NCBI GenBank assembly: GCA_023437365.1 | Contig: JAEZGK010000035.1 | Coordinates: forward strand, 62,001 to 126,000 | Direction: 5' to 3' | DNA: 64,000 nucleotides | Origin: Bacillota bacterium | GTDB taxonomy: Bacteria > Bacillota > Clostridia > Lachnospirales > Lachnospiraceae | Part shown: positions 36,847 to 46,058 of the stretch, piece by piece | Layout of the letters: every line of letters begins with the position of its first letter | Numbering within the stretch: position 1 is the stretch's first letter | Made by a program: the position numbers and the translations under genes | The notes under the pieces: model-generated | The model's database searches: none | What the model was told of the DNA's origin: nothing | Seen by the model: only the letters and a program-made list of their open reading frames with translations

Positions 36847-37653
36847 TCAGAGAAGTTGATTTTTCAAAAGCTTCATCACAGGAACATTATAAGTAATCTC
36901 CTGTGCATTATTCACTGAATTTTTCTCCTCTTCCTCCTTCTGTTGCTCCTGCTTATCAAGATTTTTCAGAAACAGATCGACAAAATTCAGATAATCATCA
37001 TAGGTGAACAAAAAGTTCAAATCCTCCAGCTCATCTGATGAAGCAATATTGGCAATCAAAAAGGCATTATTATTCTGAATGGGTGCAGGTGCAGTTAATG
37101 GAGCAGCCTTGGGTTCTGTTGTCGTCGTATTACCGGTAGTATTAACTACTACATCTACTGCGCCTACCCCCTCCTTCAGATAACCCATAATTTTCTTTAC
37201 ATAATTTTGGGTTTCTTCAAAGGGCGGAATTCCGTTATATTTTGCTACATTACCGCTTCCGGCATTGTATGCGGCGAGAGCCAGCTTTGTATTACCGTCA
37301 TATTTTTTTAAAAGTCCTGCGATATATTTGGAGCCACCCATGATATTCTGCTCCGCGTCAAAGGCATCTGTAACCCCTAAGGACTTCGCTGTAGCAGGCA
37401 TCAGCTGCATGACCCCCTGTGCTCCGCAGCGGGATACAGCCTTGGTGTTGAAGTCAGACTCTGCCTTTCCAATCGATTTCAACAGTTCCACAGGTACATG
37501 ATATTTCTCGGAGGCTTCCTGAAATATCGAATCAAGTGTTTTACTTTCTCCCAGGAAAGAGGAGAAGCCGGAACTCTCCGAACTTTTCTTCACTGAGCTT
37601 GTTCCGTTATTATTTCCGTTATCTATATTCATTATTTTGTTAATCTCTGACAT
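36847..37653 (-). CDS. SLT-domain lytic transglycosylase
   Basis: 268 residues. The SLT domain spans about 40-155; the catalytic glutamate is E65 in GKAESDFN, followed by GVMQLMPATAKSLGV and ALAAYNAGSGNVAKYNG. It cleaves peptidoglycan glycan strands. There is no signal peptide; the N-terminal 40 residues are polar (asparagine- and serine-rich), as in SLT proteins exported by a flagellar or other specialised route, but no flagellar gene is present. The C-terminal 70 residues are acidic and unassigned. Confidence 0.85.
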   Translation of the reverse strand: MSEINKIMNIDNGNNNGTSSVKKSSESSGFSSFLGESKTLDSIFQEASEKYHVPVELLKSIGKAESDFNTKAVSRCGAQGVMQLMPATAKSLGVTDAFDAEQNIMGGSKYIAGLLKKYDGNTKLALAAYNAGSGNVAKYNGIPPFEETQNYVKKIMGYLKEGVGAVDVVVNTTGNTTTTEPKAAPLTAPAPIQNNNAFLIANIASSDELEDLNFLFTYDDYLNFVDLFLKNLDKQEQQKEEEEKNSVNNAQEITYNVPVMKLLKNQLL

Positions 37654-37762
37654 AGTACTCCATCCCGCCTGACAGGCTTTATTGCATATGTATATTGTAC
37701 CTAATAATATATCGGACCTAATGCGTATTAATATTATGCCTTACTAAAAATTTACGTTTGGT

Positions 37763-38110
37763 TTATGCTCTGGCAGCCTTTTTCCCGCTGCATTGCATAA
37801 ATTTGATATACTTATCTCCAAAGGTTTGAAATTGGCATAATACCGGAAGAAATTCCTGTCCGATTTCGCTTAAGGAATATTCCACCTTCGGAGGTACTTC
37901 GGGATATACATGACGGATTAATAAGCCATACTTTTCCAGAGCCCGTAATTGTTTTGTCAAGGTAGCCTGAGTTATCTCCGGCAGCTTTCGCTGCAGCTCT
38001 CCGAAGCGTAATGTACCTTCACTCAGATAACAAATAATTAATATAGACCATTTTCCCGAAAAAATCTTTTGCGCAGTAACATAGGGACAGGTCCCAAATA
38101 AGCCCTCCAT
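37763..38110 (-). CDS. HxlR-family transcriptional regulator
   Basis: 115 residues, a single winged helix. CPYVTAQKIFSGKWSILIICYLSEGTLRF carries the conserved cysteine and GKW start of HxlR proteins, and ITQATLTKQLRALEKYGLL is the recognition region. Such regulators respond to quinones, aldehydes or thiol stress through the N-terminal cysteine. It is divergent from the flavodiiron gene across 298 bases and may control it, or itself. AAGGGGG precedes the ATG. Confidence 0.88.
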   Translation of the reverse strand: MEGLFGTCPYVTAQKIFSGKWSILIICYLSEGTLRFGELQRKLPEITQATLTKQLRALEKYGLLIRHVYPEVPPKVEYSLSEIGQEFLPVLCQFQTFGDKYIKFMQCSGKKAARA

Positions 38111-38303
38111 GCTGTACCCCCTTCTCCGCTGATCTGCGGTAAACCTAGCTTAACTTATTATAGTATCTATTTTGATATAAACCTAATAAATCAATCGTAC
38201 TCGTGCATACTAAAGTAAATGCTAATATTATTGTGAAGATTATAACACACCTTTTGGAAGGGAACAATATTATGGAATAGATTATTGAATTTACATTATA
38301 CTC

Positions 38304-38374
38304 TTGTGTTCACAAACTATTCTGTAGTACAATAGTATAGGACAAAAATGTCGGAAGCTTCCAAAAGGAAGCTT
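38304..38374 (+). promoter_or_regulatory. Promoter and leader hairpin of the flavodiiron gene
   Basis: TTGTGT (38304-38309), 18-base spacer and TACAAT (38328-38333) are a plausible promoter. AAGCTTCC-AAAA-GGAAGCTT (38355-38374) is a perfect 8-bp hairpin at the start of the leader, followed by TT and an AT-rich run. Confidence 0.5.
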
Positions 38375-38408
38375 TTGATATTTTAATATATAACAGGAGG
38401 TTTGAACT

Positions 38409-39608
38409 ATGTATTGTGTTCAGGAAATAGCATCGAAGGTATATTGGGTCGGCGGAAGTGACAGACGGCTGGCTCTTTTTGAGAATATGTTCCCTCTGCC
38501 TAACGGTGTAGCCTATAATTCCTATTTAATCATGGATGAAAAGACCGCTTTGATTGATACGGTAGACCGTTCGATCAGTGACCTTTACCTTGAGAATGTA
38601 ATCCACGTGCTGAATGGTCGAAGCCTGGATTACCTGGTAATCAACCATATGGAACCGGATCATTGTGCAAGTATTGAAGAAATTGTACGCCGCTATCCTC
38701 AGGTCAAAATAATTGGTAATAAGAAGACCTTCCAGTTCATTGAGCAATTCTATGATATGGATATGACCTCAAACTACACAGAGGTCAAGGAAGGGGAAGA
38801 ACTTCCGCTCGGTGAGATGACGCTGCGCTTCTATACCGCTCCCATGGTGCACTGGCCGGAGGTTATGGTTACCTATGAGACAAGCAAGGGTATCCTGTTC
38901 TCCGCAGACGCTTTCGGTTCCTTCGGGGCAGATGCCGGAAATATCTTTGCGGACCAGGTGGATGAATTCGATGTGAATGAAGCAAGACGTTATTATTCTA
39001 ATATTGTCGGCCGCTACGGTACCCAGGTCCAAGCTTTGTTCAAGAAGCTCGCCGGTCTGAATATTAACATGATCTGTTCTCTGCATGGTTTAATCTGGCG
39101 TGGAGACAGTATTCCGTTCATCCTTGACTTATATGATAAATGGAGCCGGTATGAGCCTGAAAAGAAGGGTGTCGTTCTTGTCTATGCTTCCATGTACGGT
39201 AACACAGAAAATGTCATGAATGCTCTTGCGAATAAGCTTGCGCAAAGAGGGGTCCGTGATATGCGTATGTATGATGTATCGAAGACACATGCCTCCTACA
39301 TTATCTCTGATTTATGGAAGTATAGCAATATGGTAATCGGCTCTCCCACCTATAACATGCATCTTTATTTTGTTATGGATGCACTGCTGAAGGATATCTC
39401 TGTACTTGGTTTGAAGGATAGAAAGGTATCTGTTATCGGTAATCACTCCTGGGCAAGTGCCGCGATGAAATCCATGAAGGAACAGATTGAAGCCTTGAAC
39501 CATATGGAACTGATCGGGACTCCAATGGATGTAAGATCCCGACTCAAGGTGGATCGAGAAGCAGAGCTGGATGAGCTGGCTGATGCAATTGCAGCATCAC
39601 TGTTATAA
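38409..39608 (+). CDS. fprA: Flavodiiron protein (A-type flavoprotein)
   Basis: Reduces O2 to water or NO to N2O in anaerobes. 399 residues: a metallo-beta-lactamase-like domain (1-250) and a flavodoxin domain (255-399). The diiron ligands are visible: HMEPDH (H80, E82, D84, H85), H in PMVHWPE, D in SADAFG and H in SLHG. FMN-binding loop SMYGNTEN follows. No rubredoxin domain is fused. AGGAGG precedes the ATG. Oxygen detoxification fits a strict anaerobe. Confidence 0.94.
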   Translation: MYCVQEIASKVYWVGGSDRRLALFENMFPLPNGVAYNSYLIMDEKTALIDTVDRSISDLYLENVIHVLNGRSLDYLVINHMEPDHCASIEEIVRRYPQVKIIGNKKTFQFIEQFYDMDMTSNYTEVKEGEELPLGEMTLRFYTAPMVHWPEVMVTYETSKGILFSADAFGSFGADAGNIFADQVDEFDVNEARRYYSNIVGRYGTQVQALFKKLAGLNINMICSLHGLIWRGDSIPFILDLYDKWSRYEPEKKGVVLVYASMYGNTENVMNALANKLAQRGVRDMRMYDVSKTHASYIISDLWKYSNMVIGSPTYNMHLYFVMDALLKDISVLGLKDRKVSVIGNHSWASAAMKSMKEQIEALNHMELIGTPMDVRSRLKVDREAELDELADAIAASLL

Positions 39609-39615
39609 ATACTAG

Positions 39616-39855
39616 AAACGGTACGATGACAGATGTAATCTATTTTACTATCCAGTTATAACTTTCGGGTAATACTAGACTTTCGTATCTGAGCTTTAGG
39701 CATTCCGTCGGAGCGCAGCGACTTCCGTGTCGCACGCTCCTAAATCGTCCCTCCATGGACGATTTTCGGAATTGTTCGCTCTGATACGAAAGTAAGTATT
39801 ACCAAGAAAGTTATAAAGTCAGTAAAATCGAATACATCTGTCATCGCACCTGTTT
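39616..39855. repeat. Large branched inverted-repeat element
   Basis: Two arms of about 79 bases (39616-39694 and 39778-39855) are imperfect reverse complements, roughly 85 percent identical by eye. Between them ATTCCG/CGGAAT closes two further hairpins: GGAGCG..GTCGC-type stem (39710-39740) and AATCGTCC-CTCCAT-GGACGATT (39753-39775). No ORF, no transposase and no obvious target duplication. It lies just after fprA. Sequence from 39856 to 40007 is AT-rich with nothing recognised. Confidence 0.88.
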
Positions 39856-40007
39856 ACTGTAATGTATAATAATTAAGATAATTCTTTATGATGAAGTAAT
39901 CTTTAAAGGATACTATATATAAAAGTACTGATATTTGAAGTACTCTTCTTTACAGTGATAGTTTAATTTTGCTCTGTTAGATTATTATATTGGTATAAGA
40001 ATACTTA

Positions 40008-40045
40008 ATGTTATCTCATTATGTTATCTCATTATGTTATCTTTT
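40008..40045. repeat. Short 13-bp tandem repeat
   Basis: ATGTTATCTCATT occurs at 40008-40020 and 40021-40033 and partly again from 40034. Non-coding, downstream of the MATE gene. Confidence 0.75.
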
Positions 40046-40131
40046 TAAGTCATCTCTTAATTTATCTTTTTATTCAGTCTCTTATCTATAAAAACCGTGG
40101 CATGATCTTTTTTATTCTTCGTATCCCTTCT

Positions 40132-41499
40132 TTATACCATGCTCTCCTCTGTGGTGAAGTCCTTTGTCAGCTTCTTAATCCAGTCATATCTGTTTACCTT
40201 GATCACAGCTACAATACACTTAAGCAGCTGGTCACTTTTCAGGCACAGGAACACGATCCAGGTAGGTGCATGCAAAACGAATGCCATGACGCAGGAAAGA
40301 GGTATGACAATCCCCCAGATAAAAATCAGATCATTTATTAGGACAAAATGCACCGCTCCGCCGGCTCGGACGATTCCGGTCAGCGTCGACATCTGATAGG
40401 CGGTACCGATTACTGTAATTGACAGGACAATCATCAGGGCACGTGCAATCGAAAGCGTATCGACTGAGATGGAATAAAAGCTCAGTACGATATCCTTAAT
40501 CAGAAACAGGAATATTCCCGTAGTAATACCGACATAGAGAAATACCTTCTGAAACTTACGTGATATGTATTTAATCCGATCCAGGTTCCCCTCTCCCACC
40601 GCATTGCCTACAATCACTGCAGCTGCACTGGCAGTTCCGTATACTCCGACACTGATCACCGAGAACAGAGTATTGGCAATGCTGACGGCAGAAATCGAGG
40701 AAGTACCGAGTCTTCCTACGATTGCTCCCTGCACGGTCAGGTTAATTCCCCACAAAAGATCTCCCATCAGCACGGGTAGGCCATAACGTAGAAAGTCCTT
40801 CATCAGGACATAGTTCCATCGGATCAAATCCTTCAGCTTAAGCATCAGCTTTTTATCAATAAATAGAACATAATATACAATGATACCAAATTCTATGATT
40901 CTGGTTATCAGCGTCGCTGTCGCGGAGCCTCGAATTCCCATAGCCGGCATACCAAACTTACCAAAGATCAGAATCCCGTTCAATATTACATTAACTAAAA
41001 AGGATACGATAGAGATATACATCCCAATCTTAACCGTTCCTATACATCTCAACGATACAAGGAGAACATTGCTGATTGTAAAGAACAGGTATGAGAAACA
41101 GAATATCCTGATGTACTTAACCGCTTCTGCCACCACCTCAGTATCATTGGTATACATCCCTAGTATCTGTCGTGGGAAGAAGAAAACTGCTACCCAGAAT
41201 AACACAGCACATACAGCTGAGAATTTTATCGTAATACTAACGATATCCTTCACGCTTTCTTTATCATTCCTGCCCCAATATTGAGCTGCCAGTACCAGCT
41301 GTGCCGTTCCTAAACCTACTACCAGCATCTGTAATATGACTTGAATCTGATTGCATACAAAAACTCCTGAAATAGCTACCTCTCCCAATCGTCCGACCAT
41401 CATGTTATCCGTCAGTGAAATTGAAAAGGAAATCATATTCTGCAAGGCAATCGGCAGTGCCAGAGATGTCAATTGTCTATATAACGCTTTATCCTTCAT
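40132..41499 (-). CDS. MATE-family efflux transporter
   Basis: 455 residues, twelve helices. LALPIALQNMISFSISLTDNMMVGRLGEVAISGV at the N-terminus and the matching GLPVLMGDLLWGINLTVQGAIVGRLGTSSI at the start of the second half show the internal duplication of MATE exporters. It exports cationic drugs or metabolites by sodium or proton antiport; the substrate is unknown. The ATG at 41499 was chosen with AAAGG upstream; an in-frame start lies seven codons earlier. Confidence 0.88.
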   Translation of the reverse strand: MKDKALYRQLTSLALPIALQNMISFSISLTDNMMVGRLGEVAISGVFVCNQIQVILQMLVVGLGTAQLVLAAQYWGRNDKESVKDIVSITIKFSAVCAVLFWVAVFFFPRQILGMYTNDTEVVAEAVKYIRIFCFSYLFFTISNVLLVSLRCIGTVKIGMYISIVSFLVNVILNGILIFGKFGMPAMGIRGSATATLITRIIEFGIIVYYVLFIDKKLMLKLKDLIRWNYVLMKDFLRYGLPVLMGDLLWGINLTVQGAIVGRLGTSSISAVSIANTLFSVISVGVYGTASAAAVIVGNAVGEGNLDRIKYISRKFQKVFLYVGITTGIFLFLIKDIVLSFYSISVDTLSIARALMIVLSITVIGTAYQMSTLTGIVRAGGAVHFVLINDLIFIWGIVIPLSCVMAFVLHAPTWIVFLCLKSDQLLKCIVAVIKVNRYDWIKKLTKDFTTEESMV

Positions 41500-41556
41500 G
41501 TTTTTACCTTTCTTAATCAAACTCCGTTCGTGTGATGACAGAACCGGAGGTTTTAT

Positions 41557-43143
41557 TTACACGTAATGGGTATAATGTCTGTTCTTTCCCGACAGCTTAG
41601 CCTGATACAACGCTTCATCCGCCCTTCTGAACAGCTCATCGTAATCCTCTTCCCTGTTATTCTGTATGGCAATCCCTGCAGATACAGAACAGTGTATACC
41701 ACTCTCCAGCTTCACTACCTCTTTTTGAAAGCCTTTCATGATTTTTTGGATCAATTCCTCGATATATTCTTGATGATAGGTACCCGGTAAATACAGTCCC
41801 AGTTCATCCCCTCCATAACGGTAGGAAATGCTGTCTCTCATGGCATACTTCATTAATAGTCTGGCTGTTGCTTTAATTACATTATCTCCCAGAGCATGTC
41901 CGTAGGTATCATTTACCTCTTTAAAGTTATCTATATCAAACAGGATCAAAGTTCCTTTATGTTCCTTCAGCATGGAAGATATCATATTTTCTGCAAATCT
42001 GCGGTTATACAGGCCTGTTAGAAAATCCTTAGAGGCTACCTCCTCCAGTTTGACTCTATTCTCCTCCATTTTAGTAATATCATAGAGCATCAGGATAATA
42101 CACAGCACCTCATTGTATTGATCATAAAGAATATCGTAATGAAGCTGACAGCTGATTTTCTCTCCCAGCTTAGCACTGGCGATACTTAATTCCTTTTTGT
42201 TTTCGTTGATTACCTCCTTCAATCTTGAAGAAGGATTTTCTTCTTTATCTGACATAGTGAAATACATATCACAATTGGTATAAAGCAGCTCCTCTGCTTT
42301 CCTACCAATAAAAAGCTCGGCACTCTCGTTCATGTTCAGGATTTCGCCACGCATATTCAACAGAAGAATGGGTGTAGTAATTGAACTGACAATCTTTCCT
42401 GCTATCTTCTCAATAGAGATAGACTCAGAGTCAATCCGCCTGCAGGAATTGTATAGAATACAGGTCGTGATAAAGCCTCCGAAAGCAGTTCCCGGAAAAA
42501 AAGCATAACCCAATGCCGGAAGAACCAGATTCGGTATGAAGCCCAGGGGTATCATTCCAAGTGCAATAGCCATCTTCAAGATATGCATCCTATCCCTTTT
42601 CATTTCCGCTTTCCTGTACCAATGAATCATGACACAGACAGCAAGAATACACAGTAAGCCTGTAGCAGTATATGTATATAATATAGTGGCCTCTGATATA
42701 ATTCTACAAAAGGAGGTCCCAAAAGGACTGGTTTGAAATACTACAGAGCCAGGCCGTCCATTAATGATAGTTAAAGGTATCGCAAAGAGAGTTACCAGCC
42801 AAGCCATTGCACCGACCATACCCGGCTTTTCTTTACCTGTTGTCATCTCAATAATCAACAATATGGAATATCCGATCCAGTAATATAATCCAAGCAGACC
42901 GATATCTCTTATGATAAATGCCTGTAACGCTGTCTCGGCTACGGAAAGCCATCCATAAGCAGAACTGCAGAGAAAGCTAGCAATACAGAGTATCATCCAG
43001 TAGCGGTTGATTCTACCCTCCCGTTTCATCCGATATACCTTGACACCCATGAGCAGACTCAATAGCCCCATAGAATTCAGAGAATAGAAAAGCAGCATCT
43101 GCAATATATGATTAACTTCTTGTTTCACTACAATCGTACCCAT
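41557..43143 (-). CDS. Membrane diguanylate cyclase with PAS and GGDEL domain
   Basis: 528 residues: eight membrane helices (about 10-235, histidine-kinase N-terminal 7TM type), a PAS domain (about 250-365) and a GGDEF-family domain (about 370-525). SKDFLTGLYNRRF and FDIDNFKEVNDTYGHALGD are intact, and the signature loop reads YGGDEL in place of GGDEF. GGDEL variants keep the nucleotide-contacting GGDE and may remain active. No RxxD inhibitory site directly precedes it. AAGGAG lies nine bases before the ATG. Confidence 0.86.
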   Translation of the reverse strand: MGTIVVKQEVNHILQMLLFYSLNSMGLLSLLMGVKVYRMKREGRINRYWMILCIASFLCSSAYGWLSVAETALQAFIIRDIGLLGLYYWIGYSILLIIEMTTGKEKPGMVGAMAWLVTLFAIPLTIINGRPGSVVFQTSPFGTSFCRIISEATILYTYTATGLLCILAVCVMIHWYRKAEMKRDRMHILKMAIALGMIPLGFIPNLVLPALGYAFFPGTAFGGFITTCILYNSCRRIDSESISIEKIAGKIVSSITTPILLLNMRGEILNMNESAELFIGRKAEELLYTNCDMYFTMSDKEENPSSRLKEVINENKKELSIASAKLGEKISCQLHYDILYDQYNEVLCIILMLYDITKMEENRVKLEEVASKDFLTGLYNRRFAENMISSMLKEHKGTLILFDIDNFKEVNDTYGHALGDNVIKATARLLMKYAMRDSISYRYGGDELGLYLPGTYHQEYIEELIQKIMKGFQKEVVKLESGIHCSVSAGIAIQNNREEDYDELFRRADEALYQAKLSGKNRHYTHYV

Positions 43144-43272
43144 ATCGATGACTCCTTAAACAGTATTTTCTTATGTGAACTATGTTACTCATTACATTAT
43201 TTCTATATTAACACACTAATAGACAATTAAAAAATTAAAATCTGATTAATTTAACACATATGGAAGCATAAG

Positions 43273-43313
43273 GAAAAAGCCGCTTCTAGAGTAAAAACAG
43301 AAGTCGGCTTTTC
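43273..43313 (-). terminator. Terminator of the MarR-flavodoxin operon
   Basis: On the minus strand GAAAAGCCGACTTCT pairs with AGAAGCGGCTTTTTC, with one mismatch and ending in TTTTT, 17 bases after the last flavodoxin-type gene. Confidence 0.82.
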
Positions 43314-43329
43314 AGAGTAATCTTTATAA

Positions 43330-43977
43330 CTACTGAAGGTATGGACTAGGTACTTTATAATTGATCCCCTTCTCTTTAAATTCTTTCTTGATCCTATGGG
43401 TCAGAAAACGGGAAAGAAACACAGCAAGCAGGTAAGGAACCTTTGTTGATGCATCTATATACAGCTTATCCGGTGACTCTTCTCCCTTTGCTATATGCTG
43501 AATAAACATATTGACAGCCGGGACTATCTTCTTAGCTCCGATTGCCTGATTAAGCGGACGTCCATCCAAAAATGCTCCGCCTCCCATGACATAGCCGCCC
43601 ATCCAATGAACAGCATTCTCATCAGCAAAGTTATCCAGCAGCTTCAATCCTGATTCATGCGTATGTACATAGGGCATACCTCCCTGGATAAAGCCATAGA
43701 GCTTCTGCCCATGAAGCACTCCTTCTGTCTGAGACATTTGTTCCAGCAAATAAATCGTATCAGCAGGGTAAGTATCGACATAGCAGGGACCGATCATTAC
43801 AATGGTATCTGCTTCCTTGATACTGTCTAAGAGCTTTTTCATATCCTTCAGGTGTTGAAACAGATTTACTTCAGTAACCTGATGATCAGAATTCTCAATT
43901 CTCTCCTTAAAATAAGCTGAAAGCATGGCTGAGGTTCCACGATTGCGCGGACTCAGACTAATAATGATAGTCTTCAT
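43330..43977 (-). CDS. Flavodoxin-like NAD(P)H-dependent FMN reductase family protein
   Basis: 215 residues. SLSPRNRGTSAML is the FMN-phosphate loop, and TIVMIGPCYVDTYPAD the second FMN region. The C-terminal 40 residues are basic. It is the last gene of a five-gene operon with two other flavodoxin-fold proteins and an FMN-binding lipoprotein-like protein. A redox role is expected; electron donor and acceptor are unknown. GGAGG precedes the ATG, which overlaps the upstream stop. Confidence 0.75.
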   Translation of the reverse strand: MKTIIISLSPRNRGTSAMLSAYFKERIENSDHQVTEVNLFQHLKDMKKLLDSIKEADTIVMIGPCYVDTYPADTIYLLEQMSQTEGVLHGQKLYGFIQGGMPYVHTHESGLKLLDNFADENAVHWMGGYVMGGGAFLDGRPLNQAIGAKKIVPAVNMFIQHIAKGEESPDKLYIDASTKVPYLLAVFLSRFLTHRIKKEFKEKGINYKVPSPYLQ

Positions 43978-44510
43978 AATGCCAGTACCTCCTTTGCTAT
44001 TTTGATCAACTCCTCCTCGGAGGTATCCGGTGCGATGACCTTTGCGATATAATCCGCATCCATGATATTGGCCATCTCTTTGGCAAGGGTAAGGAATGTT
44101 CTCTTTGCTTTATCAGAGGTTTTTTCACTGATACCGATTTGAACTAGCTTCGCATTGCCTGATGCAGAGCCCTTCACGATTTCTTTTCCTCTCATTTTAT
44201 AGAAACGATTGCCAAGAAGGGCCGTCTTATCCAAAACCCTCTTAATATCGTATGAGGTTTGCCCCCATTGTACAGGTGTCGTATATACCTGTTTATCTGC
44301 TCTTGCAAGAACCGGTAATATTTCATCCATATCATCCCTCACTACACATTTGCCATACGTTTTATAATTACACCCCTGGCAGGAATAGCAGGGTTTGATA
44401 TCTCTTCTGCTCACCGGGATCAATACTACTTTCTCCTGCTGCTTTGTGAAATACTCGTATAGCCTTGTTCCAAAGGTTTCTTTTTCATTGTCACTAACGA
44501 TTGCTATCAT
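43974..44510 (-). CDS. Flavodoxin-family protein with cysteine cluster
   Basis: 178 residues. The N-terminal segment resembles the flavodoxin fold (MIAIVSDNEKETFGTRLYEYF), and CYSCQGCNYKTYGKC supplies four cysteines that could bind a metal or form a redox disulfide, as in other flavodoxin/iron-sulfur flavoprotein relatives. PVQWGQTSYDIKRVLDKT corresponds to the second FMN loop. GGAG precedes the ATG. It lies between two other flavodoxin-type genes. Confidence 0.75.
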   Translation of the reverse strand: MIAIVSDNEKETFGTRLYEYFTKQQEKVVLIPVSRRDIKPCYSCQGCNYKTYGKCVVRDDMDEILPVLARADKQVYTTPVQWGQTSYDIKRVLDKTALLGNRFYKMRGKEIVKGSASGNAKLVQIGISEKTSDKAKRTFLTLAKEMANIMDADYIAKVIAPDTSEEELIKIAKEVLAL

Positions 44511-44514
44511 AATA

Positions 44515-45030
44515 TTATTGCTCCTTTATATAGTTGATGAGTGGCTTGATATATGCCCGATCCGAATGGTCCGTGGAAGAAGTAAGGGCCTTCATCATAT
44601 TTGTCTCTTCCTCTGTCCTGTTCTGCTTCTTGGCCAGGGATTTACACATCATTTTAAGCATGCTCTTTGAGAGAAAGCCCATGGTTTCATAATTAATCCC
44701 ACCCTCAAAATAATAAAAAGGTATATTCATCTGTTCATCTGCTGTAAGATTATCATTTTTAATTTTTTCGATTGCTTTGCCATCTTCCATTCCTGTCATT
44801 CCGGTGGCATATACAATCAGCTTCTTTGAACTGACTTCCTGGTTCACCTTGATTTTATCCAATCCTGCAATCCTTCCGGCCATAAGCCAACCGCCATAGA
44901 TGATAATATCGCAGTCTGAATATACCGCCTGCTTCGCTGACATTGCCCTGCAGCCCAGCTCCTCTGCAATCCACTCTCCATATTTTCTGGTAAATCCGGT
45001 CTTACTGTTATAAACTACAATAGTCTTCAT
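44515..45030 (-). CDS. Flavodoxin-domain protein
   Basis: 171 residues. VVYNSKTGFTRKYGEWIAEEL is the classic FMN-phosphate loop (TxxT-like SKTGFT), IIYGGWLMAGRI the second. It resembles flavodoxin/HemG-type proteins. It starts within the last codons of the MarR gene (ATGA overlap) with AAAGGGG upstream, so it is regulated with it. Confidence 0.82.
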   Translation of the reverse strand: MKTIVVYNSKTGFTRKYGEWIAEELGCRAMSAKQAVYSDCDIIIYGGWLMAGRIAGLDKIKVNQEVSSKKLIVYATGMTGMEDGKAIEKIKNDNLTADEQMNIPFYYFEGGINYETMGFLSKSMLKMMCKSLAKKQNRTEEETNMMKALTSSTDHSDRAYIKPLINYIKEQ

Positions 45031-45494
45031 GACAATACCCCTTTCATGGTTTCGATATTACGCTCTATCTTACTGATGGTTTTTACCGTAATTGACAGTT
45101 CCTCAGCATTTACATTTTGATACATCGCTTGAAAGAATTCTCTTATACTCTTATCATATTTTTCGTTGAGCCATTCAATTTTATCTGTCATAGCTACACG
45201 TAATTTTCTTCTATCCTCCGGATCTACGTAGGTGCTTATAAAACCTGACTTCTCAAGCTTCAGGATAAGCTGCTTCACATTCTGATGGGAGCTTCCCATG
45301 ATGTCAGAAAGCTCATTAATCGTAGGTGCATTTCCACGGAAAAGATTGAGACAGATCAAAAGGAAGAATTGTTTAAAGGTGATTTCCTGATAGAAGGAGT
45401 CCCCCACAGCCTGCATCCGATTGCTGAGAGCCATAAGCGTACCAATAAAAATGTGCTCATTATCATACCCTTCCAGCATCTCTTCTCTAGTCAT
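45027..45494 (-). CDS. MarR-family transcriptional regulator
   Basis: 155 residues, winged helix. APTINELSDIMGSSHQNVKQLILKLEKSGFI is the recognition region and YVDPEDRRKLRVAMT the wing. MarR repressors sense small phenolic or oxidising ligands. It overlaps the FMN-binding gene by eight bases and probably autoregulates the operon through the palindromes at 45910-45952. Confidence 0.88.
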   Translation of the reverse strand: MTREEMLEGYDNEHIFIGTLMALSNRMQAVGDSFYQEITFKQFFLLICLNLFRGNAPTINELSDIMGSSHQNVKQLILKLEKSGFISTYVDPEDRRKLRVAMTDKIEWLNEKYDKSIREFFQAMYQNVNAEELSITVKTISKIERNIETMKGVLS

Positions 45495-45891
45495 TCTTTG
45501 CTGCTCCTTTCGCTAATGCATCACTCACTGCACTCTTGATTACTTCACTTGAGGATGTTGCACCACTGACACTATCCACCTCATAGGTATTACCTGCAAT
45601 CATATCCTTTAGGATACTTTCAGCCTTGGCACCTTTACCGTTTACATGACGAATAAGCTTGATGTCTTTTATTTTCTTGTCTTCTACGGTAACCTCTACC
45701 GTAACCTTTACCAGAGTGGTTTCTGCTATGCCTTCATAGGTACCGTCCGTAACGTCTTCCATATTGACTACTGCATAGTTTAAGTTTTTCATATCACTGC
45801 CGGCTGTCACGAATAGGGTAATTGTCATAATTACAATTACAATAACAAGTACTCCAAATACTATTCCTACAATCTTTAATCCCTTTTTCAT
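45487..45891 (-). CDS. Membrane-anchored FMN-binding domain protein
   Basis: 134 residues: one N-terminal membrane helix (about 6-29) and an extracytoplasmic FMN_bind domain. SGATSSS near residue 110 matches the SGAT motif whose threonine is covalently flavinylated by ApbE in related proteins; no apbE is in the window. First gene of the MarR operon. A role in electron transfer across or outside the membrane is inferred from the family. Confidence 0.85.
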   Translation of the reverse strand: MKKGLKIVGIVFGVLVIVIVIMTITLFVTAGSDMKNLNYAVVNMEDVTDGTYEGIAETTLVKVTVEVTVEDKKIKDIKLIRHVNGKGAKAESILKDMIAGNTYEVDSVSGATSSSEVIKSAVSDALAKGAAKND

Positions 45892-45909
45892 TTTTCCCTC
45901 ATTTCAAAT

Positions 45910-45966
45910 ATGTAATATGTTACATTTTATGATATGTAATATATTACATATCTTTTCCTTTGTCAA
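45910..45966 (-). promoter_or_regulatory. Promoter and MarR operators of the flavodoxin operon
   Basis: TTGACA (45966-45961), 17-base spacer and TATATT (45943-45938) on the minus strand. A perfect 22-bp palindrome at 45931-45952 with core TGTAATATATTACA covers the -10 box. A second copy, ATGTAATATGTTACAT, lies at 45910-45925, centres 24 bases apart. Both are placed to block transcription; binding by the operon's MarR protein is inferred. Confidence 0.75.
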
Positions 45967-46058
45967 TAGGAAAATTAAAAATTATTTTACAGGAATTTAT
46001 AACAGTTTACAGAAACTGAACTATAATTTAGATAGCGTCATAATTGATAAAATAAAAA

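Noticed and set aside
39616..39855. Insertion sequence or integron site
   Set aside because: No transposase or integrase frame, no target duplication visible, and no attC-like core sites.
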